A program made the translations under genes and the position numbers. From contig NZ_QNQP01000004.1 in NCBI RefSeq assembly GCF_003316635.1, positions 164,622 through 228,621 of the forward strand: a stretch of DNA of 64,000 bases, read 5' to 3'. Under the pieces are notes generated by a model that was not told the DNA's origin, searched no databases, and saw only the letters and a program-made list of their open reading frames with translations. Positions 57,504 through 64,000 of the stretch are shown piece by piece (position 1 is the stretch's first letter; every line of letters begins with the position of its first letter). Origin of the DNA: Roseovarius dicentrarchi. GTDB lineage: Bacteria > Pseudomonadota > Alphaproteobacteria > Rhodobacterales > Rhodobacteraceae.

Positions 57504-57537
57504 AAAAGCGGGCCGTTTAAACGGCCCGCTTTTTTTG
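57504..57537 (+). terminator. Strong intrinsic terminator, usable both ways
   Basis: A perfect 15-bp-arm palindrome (57504-57518 and 57519-57533) followed by T residues. It separates the 127-residue gene from the convergent ilvN. Confidence 0.85.
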
Positions 57538-57575
57538 TGTTAATTGAGGTTTCAGCGCGCCCGCACGCGCGGCGA

Positions 57576-58136
57576 TCAAACGCCGCGCGGCAAGGCGGCG
57601 ATGCCGGTGCGCGCCAGATCGGACAGGCCAAGCGGGCGCATCAGATCAGCGAAAGCGCCGATTTTTTCGGACGTGCCGGTGATTTCGAAGGTGAAGCTGT
57701 CCAGCGTGCTGTCGACGACATTGGCCCGGAAGATATCGGCAAGGCGCAGCGCCTCGACGCGTTTGTCGCCTTCGCCGACCACTTTGAGCAGTGCAAGCTC
57801 GCGTTCGACGGTCGGGCCTTCGACCGTCAGGTCGTTGACCCGGTGAACCGGCACAATGCGGCCCAGTTGCGCCTTGATCTGTTCAATGACCTGCGGGGTG
57901 CCGGTGGTCACGATTGTGATGCGGCTGGTATGTCCTTCGTGGTCGATTTCGGCCACGGTCAGGCTGTCGATATTGTATCCGCGACCGGAAAACAGGCCGA
58001 TGACGCGGGCCAGCACGCCGGCCTCGTTATCGACGATGACGGCGAGCGTGTGACACTCCTCGATATCCGAAAAGGTGGTGCGCAGGTTATAGGCCGAATG
58101 TTTGTTCGAGCCTTTTTTGATGTTCAGTGCAGACAT
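57576..58136 (-). CDS. ilvN: acetolactate synthase small (regulatory) subunit
   Basis: The 186-residue regulatory subunit of acetolactate synthase. An ACT domain opens the conserved part (HTLAVIVDNEAGVLARVIGLFSGRGYNIDSLTV, about 29-62), which binds valine for feedback inhibition. The C-terminal ALS_ss_C part follows. It lies 83 bp after the large subunit gene and is under the same leader. Confidence 0.94.
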   Translation of the reverse strand: MSALNIKKGSNKHSAYNLRTTFSDIEECHTLAVIVDNEAGVLARVIGLFSGRGYNIDSLTVAEIDHEGHTSRITIVTTGTPQVIEQIKAQLGRIVPVHRVNDLTVEGPTVERELALLKVVGEGDKRVEALRLADIFRANVVDSTLDSFTFEITGTSEKIGAFADLMRPLGLSDLARTGIAALPRGV

Positions 58137-58219
58137 GGCCTGTCTCCTTTGCAGCAGCGCCGCGGGGGCGCGATTTTTCTGCGAAAAATCTTGGGTTTGG
58201 CGGATGTTGCGCGCCGTTC

Positions 58220-59974
58220 TTAAACCATCACCGCGCCTTTGGAGCCGATGGCGCCCTTGGTCGATGCCTCGCCCAGCAGCATTTTGTTATGCGGCTCGCC
58301 CGACGGGATCATGGGGAAGCAGTTTTCATGCTTTTCCACCAGACAATCAAAGATCACCGGGCCGTCATAATTGATCATTTCCATGATCGCATCGTCCAGA
58401 TCGGCGGGGTCCGAGCAGCGGATGCCCTTGGCGCCGAAGGCTTCGGCCAGTTTGACAAAATCGGGCAGGGCCTCGGACCATGAGTGCGAGTAGCGCTCGC
58501 CGTGCAGAAGCTCCTGCCACTGGCGCACCATGCCGAGGCGTTCGTTGTTCAGGATGAACTGCTTGACCGGCAGGCGGAACTGGATCGCGGTGCCCATTTC
58601 CTGCATGTTCATCAGCCAGCTTGCCTCGCCCGCGACGTTGATGACCAGCGCATCGCGGTGGGCCATCTGCACGCCGATGGATGCCGGAAAGCCGTAGCCC
58701 ATGGTGCCAAGGCCGCCCGAGGTCATCCAGCGGTTCGGATCCTCGAAACCCAGATATTGCGCCGCCCACATCTGATGCTGGCCGACTTCGGTGGTGATGT
58801 AGCGATCATGGCCCTTGGTCAGCGCCTCCAGCCGTGCAAGTGCATGCTGCGGCTTGATCGTCGGACCATCCTGTTTGAAACTGAGGCAATCGACCTTGCG
58901 CCACTCATCGATGCGGGCAGTCCATTTGGCGATGGCTTCGCTGTTGACCTTGCGGCCGCGCGACGTCCAGATCTTCAGCAGATCCTCCAGCACGTTGGCA
59001 ATGTCCCCGACGATGGGAATGTCGGCCTTGATCACCTTGTTGATCGAAGAGGGATCGATGTCGATATGCGCCTTTTTCGAGCCGGGGCTGAACGCGTCCA
59101 GCCGCCCGGTGATCCGGTCGTCAAAGCGCGCGCCGATATTGATCATCAGATCGCAATCGTGCATCGCCATGTTCGCCTCGTAAAGGCCGTGCATGCCCAG
59201 CATCCCCAGCCAGCCCTTTCCGCTGGCCGGATAGGCGCCAAGGCCCATGAGGGTGGAGGTGATCGGGATGCCGGTCGCATCGACCAGCTCGCGCAGCAGG
59301 CGGCTGGCCTCGGGGCCGGAGTTGATCACGCCGCCGCCGGTGTAGAAAACCGGACGCTTGGCTGTCTCCATCGCGGCGACCAGTTCGGTGATGGCGTCGG
59401 GGTCGCCTTTGATCTGCGGCTGGTAGTGGCTGGTGCGCACCTTTTGCGGCGGCGTGTAGGCGGCGCTGGCGAATTGCACGTCCTTTGGGATATCGATCAG
59501 CACCGGGCCGGGGCGTCCGGCCGTGGCAACGTGAAAGGCCTCGTGGATGACCGCAGACAGTTTGGCCGTGTCCTTGACCAGCCAGTTATGTTTGGTGCAG
59601 GGGCGGGTGATGCCGACCGTATCCGCCTCCTGAAAGGCATCGGACCCGATCATGAAGGTCGGCACCTGGCCGGTCAGAACGACGATGGGAATGCTGTCCA
59701 GCAGCGCATCGGTCAGGCCGGTGACCGCGTTGGTCGCGCCGGGGCCGGACGTCACCAGCACCACGCCCGGTTTGCCGGTCGAGCGGGCGTAGCCTTCGGC
59801 AGCGTGGACGGCGCCCTGTTCATGGCGCACCAGAATGTGCTGGATGTCGTTTTGCTGGAAAACCTCGTCATAGATCGGCAGGACAGCGCCGCCGGGATAC
59901 CCAAAGACGACGTCCACGCCCTGATCCTTGAGGGCCTGAACCACCATTTTCGCTCCGGTCATCTGACGTGTCAT
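58220..59974 (-). CDS. ilvB: acetolactate synthase large subunit
   Basis: Thiamine diphosphate enzyme joining two pyruvates, or pyruvate and 2-oxobutyrate, at the head of branched-chain amino acid synthesis. The 584-residue protein shows GYPGGAVLPIYDE and the catalytic glutamate region HEQGAVHAAEGYARSTGKPG near the start. The C-terminal TPP motif lies in the VINVAGEASWLMNMQE segment; note GEAS rather than the usual GDGS. A valine-codon leader and terminator lie upstream. Confidence 0.94.
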   Translation of the reverse strand: MTRQMTGAKMVVQALKDQGVDVVFGYPGGAVLPIYDEVFQQNDIQHILVRHEQGAVHAAEGYARSTGKPGVVLVTSGPGATNAVTGLTDALLDSIPIVVLTGQVPTFMIGSDAFQEADTVGITRPCTKHNWLVKDTAKLSAVIHEAFHVATAGRPGPVLIDIPKDVQFASAAYTPPQKVRTSHYQPQIKGDPDAITELVAAMETAKRPVFYTGGGVINSGPEASRLLRELVDATGIPITSTLMGLGAYPASGKGWLGMLGMHGLYEANMAMHDCDLMINIGARFDDRITGRLDAFSPGSKKAHIDIDPSSINKVIKADIPIVGDIANVLEDLLKIWTSRGRKVNSEAIAKWTARIDEWRKVDCLSFKQDGPTIKPQHALARLEALTKGHDRYITTEVGQHQMWAAQYLGFEDPNRWMTSGGLGTMGYGFPASIGVQMAHRDALVINVAGEASWLMNMQEMGTAIQFRLPVKQFILNNERLGMVRQWQELLHGERYSHSWSEALPDFVKLAEAFGAKGIRCSDPADLDDAIMEMINYDGPVIFDCLVEKHENCFPMIPSGEPHNKMLLGEASTKGAIGSKGAVMV

Positions 59975-60014
59975 TGCTTTGCTCCGTTCATGACATCATT
60001 CCGCTTGCGCGCAT

Positions 60015-60114
60015 AAAAAAACCCCCGTCTGGGCGGGGGCGCATGGGGTACCTTTAGGGTGTCCGCCTAGCGGCCCATGCGCATTTTCCGGTGTACTACT
60101 ACCACATGTCCCAA
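60015..60114 (-). promoter_or_regulatory. ilvB attenuator with valine leader peptide and terminator
   Basis: On the minus strand a short frame (60067-60114, TTG start, AAGGA eight bases upstream) encodes GHVVVVHRKMRMGR and stop, with four valine codons in a row. An ATG at 60147 is in frame but overlaps a probable -10. GCGCATGGG (60074-60082) can pair with CCCATGCGC (60039-60047). A terminator follows at 60015-60039: CCCCCG / CGGGGG plus seven T residues. Stalling at valine codons would favour read-through into ilvB. Confidence 0.75.
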
Positions 60115-60151
60115 GGGGCCATTCCTTATTGCGTGCGAGGCAGACATTATG

Positions 60152-60172
60152 AGGGCCCGTGCGCAGGGTCAA
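60152..60172 (-). promoter_or_regulatory. Possible ilvB promoter
   Basis: On the minus strand TTGACC (60167-60172) is followed, after a shorter than usual spacer, by CATAAT (60146-60151). The spacing is 15 bases, so this is a weak call. Confidence 0.35.
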
Positions 60173-60410
60173 GCCGATCCGCCGGATAAAGTGTCGCAGG
60201 GTTGTGAAAATCTTTGCGATTGTTGCGCCACATGCGTCAAGTTTGATGTTTTTCTATGGTGGCTGACCCGGAAACGCGTAATTTTGAGAGGATGAAAGTT
60301 GACGCCGCGCGAATATCACCTGTCTGTGACGAAACGGCGAAGCGGGCGTGCGGCCTTCGGCGCGCATTTGGGGGCGCACTGTGTCAAGTTGTGGTTCAAC
60401 TCTATCCTGA

Positions 60411-61907
<1,497 letters not shown>

Positions 61908-61958
61908 TTTCAACGTGTTGCGGCGGGTGTTTAAAGTGATCGGCGCCGGGGTGCGCGC

Positions 61959-63122
61959 GTGACGCCGGGCGCCCGCGTTCAGGCGGCGATCGAGGTTCTG
62001 GATCAGATCGCAAGCGGCGAGGCGGCCGAGAAGGCGCTGATCGGCTGGGCGCGGCGATCGCGCTTTGCCGGATCGGGCGACCGGGCGGCGGTGCGGGATC
62101 ACGTTTTTCAGGCGCTGCGCTGCTGGCGGTCCTACGCCTGCCTTGGTGGCGGGGAGACTGGCCGCGCGCGCATGATCGGCGCGCTGCGCGCCTCTGGCGT
62201 TGATCCAACCACGGTCTTTACCGGCGAGGGCCATGCACCTGCGCCGCTCGGCGCAGCGGAACAGGATGCGGGGTGCGTGCCGACCGGGGCGGATGCCTGC
62301 GACATGCCGGAATGGCTGCTGGAGCAGTTTCGCGCATCCTTGGCAGACAAGGCCGAAGCGAACGCGCACGCGCTCAAGCAGCGCGCACCTGTGATGCTCC
62401 GGGTAAACCGGCGCAAGACGGATCGCAGTAGCGCAATCGCCTTGCTGGCCGGTGAGGGCATCGAATGCGCTGCGCACCCTGTCGCGGATATGGCCCTGAT
62501 CGTGACGCAGGGCGCGCGGCGCGTGGCCCGCAGCGCAGCCTATCTTGAGGGGCATGTCGAGCTACAGGATGGATCAAGTCAGGCGGCCATGGACGGCGTT
62601 GACCTGCACGGTGTGACACGGGTGCTGGATTATTGCGCCGGTGGGGGTGGCAAATCGCTGGCGCTGGCGGCGCGCAGTGACGCCCGGTTTTACGCCCATG
62701 ATGCAGATCCCGCGCGCATGCAGGATCTGCCGGAGCGGGCGACGCGGGCCGGTGCGCGCATTTGCGTCCTGAAAACGCTGCCTGAACCGCCCGAGTCATC
62801 CTATGACATCGTCTTGTGTGATGTGCCCTGTAGCGGCTCGGGTACATGGCGCCGCACGCCCGAGGCGAAATGGCGCCTGACGCCCGAGCGGCTGGCGGAT
62901 CTGACGCAACTTCAATCGCAGATTTTGACCACGGCGGCGCGATACGTGGCGCCGGGCGGGCAGCTGATATACGCGACCTGTTCGGTTCTGACGGTCGAAA
63001 ACGAGGCCCGGATTGAGGCATTTTTGTCTGAAACACCCGGCTGGGTGCGGCGCAAAATCCACAGATTCGATGTGAGCGAAGGCGGGGATGGCTTCTTCGT
63101 GGCGCATCTTGGCCGCGACTGA
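61959..63122 (+). CDS. 16S rRNA m5C methyltransferase family protein (RsmB-like)
   Basis: A 387-residue SAM-dependent RNA methyltransferase. The SAM loop DYCAGGGGKSLALAA lies near residue 224, the first catalytic motif CDVPCSGSGTWRRTPEAKW near 286, and the second, IYATCSVLTVENE, near 340. Both cysteines of the m5C mechanism are present. The N-terminal part is helical, like the NusB-like domain of RsmB. The start is a GTG at 61959. The exact target base is not proven by sequence. Confidence 0.88.
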   Translation: MTPGARVQAAIEVLDQIASGEAAEKALIGWARRSRFAGSGDRAAVRDHVFQALRCWRSYACLGGGETGRARMIGALRASGVDPTTVFTGEGHAPAPLGAAEQDAGCVPTGADACDMPEWLLEQFRASLADKAEANAHALKQRAPVMLRVNRRKTDRSSAIALLAGEGIECAAHPVADMALIVTQGARRVARSAAYLEGHVELQDGSSQAAMDGVDLHGVTRVLDYCAGGGGKSLALAARSDARFYAHDADPARMQDLPERATRAGARICVLKTLPEPPESSYDIVLCDVPCSGSGTWRRTPEAKWRLTPERLADLTQLQSQILTTAARYVAPGGQLIYATCSVLTVENEARIEAFLSETPGWVRRKIHRFDVSEGGDGFFVAHLGRD

Positions 63123-63228
63123 TACGCCCGTAGTCAACCCTGACGTGCAAACCGCAAGGCGTTAAGCCGAACTTAATTGGTTTGATCCAAAGATTGGGGC
63201 ATCGAGTCGCAATTCAGGGCAAACAGGT

Positions 63229-63886
63229 TTGACACATCCCTCACTCACTCTCGAGCCGATCAAGCGCGCTGCAACGCAGATGCGCCCGCATGCGGGGCTG
63301 GTCTTCTGCTCTGCAATCCTTTTCGCGGTGACGGCCTTTTTGCTTCCTTCGGGGGTGGAGCAACAGGGGGTCATCCTTGTCGCCCTGATCCTGGGATGTT
63401 CGGCGGGATGGATATTGCTGATGTCCTGGCTGGACAGGGCAGCGACGGTCAAGGCGGCCGAGGCGCGAGGCGGTACATTTATTGATCGAACATGACGCTG
63501 CTGCCAGCATTGTCACGGGTCCGGACGGCGCGATTTTGTGTTGCAATGCGGCCGCGCAGCGCAGCTATAATGCGCAGCAGTTTGACACGCTTGGGGGGGC
63601 CTTGCAGCCGCTGATTGCCAATCCCGGCGCTCTTCTTTTTCGGCTGCAAACCCGCGCCGGCGTGCGCGGTTCGGCCCACGAGGACGTGGTCACTGGAACA
63701 GGTCACGTGCGATTGTCCGTCCATCGCACGGGTACGGGCAACCTTCTGTGGCGGATAGAAAAGTCTGCGGATCTGGCCGCACGGCGCAGTGATGCGGTGC
63801 CCTTGCCGATGCTGACAGTCGGGCGAAACAACGCAGTTTTGTTCATGAACGACGCCGCTCGCACCCTGATCGGTGCGGATTTCAAA
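63229..63886 (+). pseudogene. CckA-like hybrid sensor kinase, N-terminal part, frameshifted and truncated
   Basis: From a TTG at 63229 the first frame gives two membrane helices (about 23-43 and 47-67) and ends at 63495 shortly after EARGGTF. The next frame continues from LIEHD (63482) through a PAS-like region to GADFK near 63885. Removing the A at 63481 joins them into EARGGTFLIEHD. The protein then stops where an IS-like end begins, before the second PAS, HisKA, ATPase and receiver domains. Two helices plus PAS match CckA of Rhodobacterales, but I rely on layout and short motifs (LPMLTVG, VLFMN). Confidence 0.65.
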
Positions 63887-64000
63887 AATACCGGACAGCG
63901 ATTACGCTAATTCCCGGACAGCCGTTTCAGTAATTCCCGGACAGCTCGGGCACGGCTGATCATCTGCCTGCGATCATGTTTCGGTTCGGATAGTTTCGGT
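63887..64000. mobile_element. Probable IS21-family left or right end
   Basis: Three repeats with core CCGGACAGC start at 63891, 63914 and 63937, exactly 23 bp apart. The second and third share the longer TAATTCCCGGACAGC. Multiple terminal transposase-binding repeats are a mark of IS21-family elements. The transposase genes lie beyond the window, so the family is inferred. Confidence 0.55.

Noticed and set aside
58484..60016. 510-residue frame on the plus strand
   Set aside because: Antisense to ilvB; no family motifs.

Overview
The window is a GC-rich chromosomal segment of an alphaproteobacterium, most likely Rhodobacterales (Roseobacter/Rhodobacter group). The main pointers are a circularly permuted two-piece tmRNA, 5-aminolevulinate synthase (the C4 heme route) behind a perfect FNR/FnrL box, a ccoNOQP cbb3 oxidase operon, a DksA whose zinc-finger cysteines are mostly replaced, an alpha-type SspB, and the small DUF4169/ribbon-helix-helix pair. 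Most of it is ordinary chromosomal housekeeping; accessory or eroded DNA sits at about 26.8-27.1 kb, 30.9-31.6 kb, 36.7-37.5 kb and at the right edge.

Layout. 0.4-9.5 kb: tyrS diverging from anmK; a racemase-like enzyme; an overlapping pair made of a membrane/coiled-coil protein and a membrane-anchored ClpP-like protein; then a reverse cluster of MoxR ATPase, a DUF2927 lipoprotein, a 55-residue membrane protein and a CoxE-like VWA protein. 9.6-18.4 kb: dksA, an FAD monooxygenase, a Fur-family regulator, a PLP Cys/Met-metabolism enzyme, a DEAD-box helicase, a Na+/H+ antiporter, an EEP-fold hydrolase and SelO. 18.5-22.5 kb: one large RTX protein with two DUF4214 modules. 22.7-26.8 kb: tRNA-Gly, a fumC operon with three small genes, sspB, tmRNA and tRNA-Ser. 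27.1-30.9 kb: a TetR regulator diverging from an aminotransferase and an orphan Tat-exported solute-binding protein. 31.6-36.6 kb: rrf2-ccoNOQP-small protein-DUF2189-ccoS, nearly all joined by ATGA overlaps. 37.5-43.0 kb: an AhpD-like protein, a GMC oxidoreductase, a YgiC/YgiB-type pair and an M20 peptidase. 43.1-54.6 kb: hemA, a RodZ-like protein, ispG, a DsbA-like protein, an M48 protease, an AmiC-type amidase, mrcA and prfB. 54.6-57.5 kb: DUF3140, a second DUF2189 protein, an HTH regulator and a short conserved-looking protein. 57.6-60.1 kb: ilvB-ilvN preceded by a valine-codon leader and terminator. 60.5-64 kb: guaB, an rsmB-like methyltransferase, and a CckA-like sensor kinase gene carrying a frameshift and cut by an end that looks like an IS21-family element.

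Functional themes are microaerobic respiration and heme supply (rrf2-cco operon, FNR-boxed hemA), envelope biogenesis and quality control (AmiC, PBP1a, RodZ-like, M48, DsbA-like, AnmK), amino-acid supply with attenuation (ilvBN), and translation rescue and proteolysis (tmRNA plus SspB). The least explained material is the membrane protein/ClpP-like pair, the MoxR-DUF2927-VWA cluster, the DUF2189 protein and 52-residue protein embedded in the cbb3 operon, a perfect 21-bp inverted repeat in decayed DNA, and the broken CckA-like gene.
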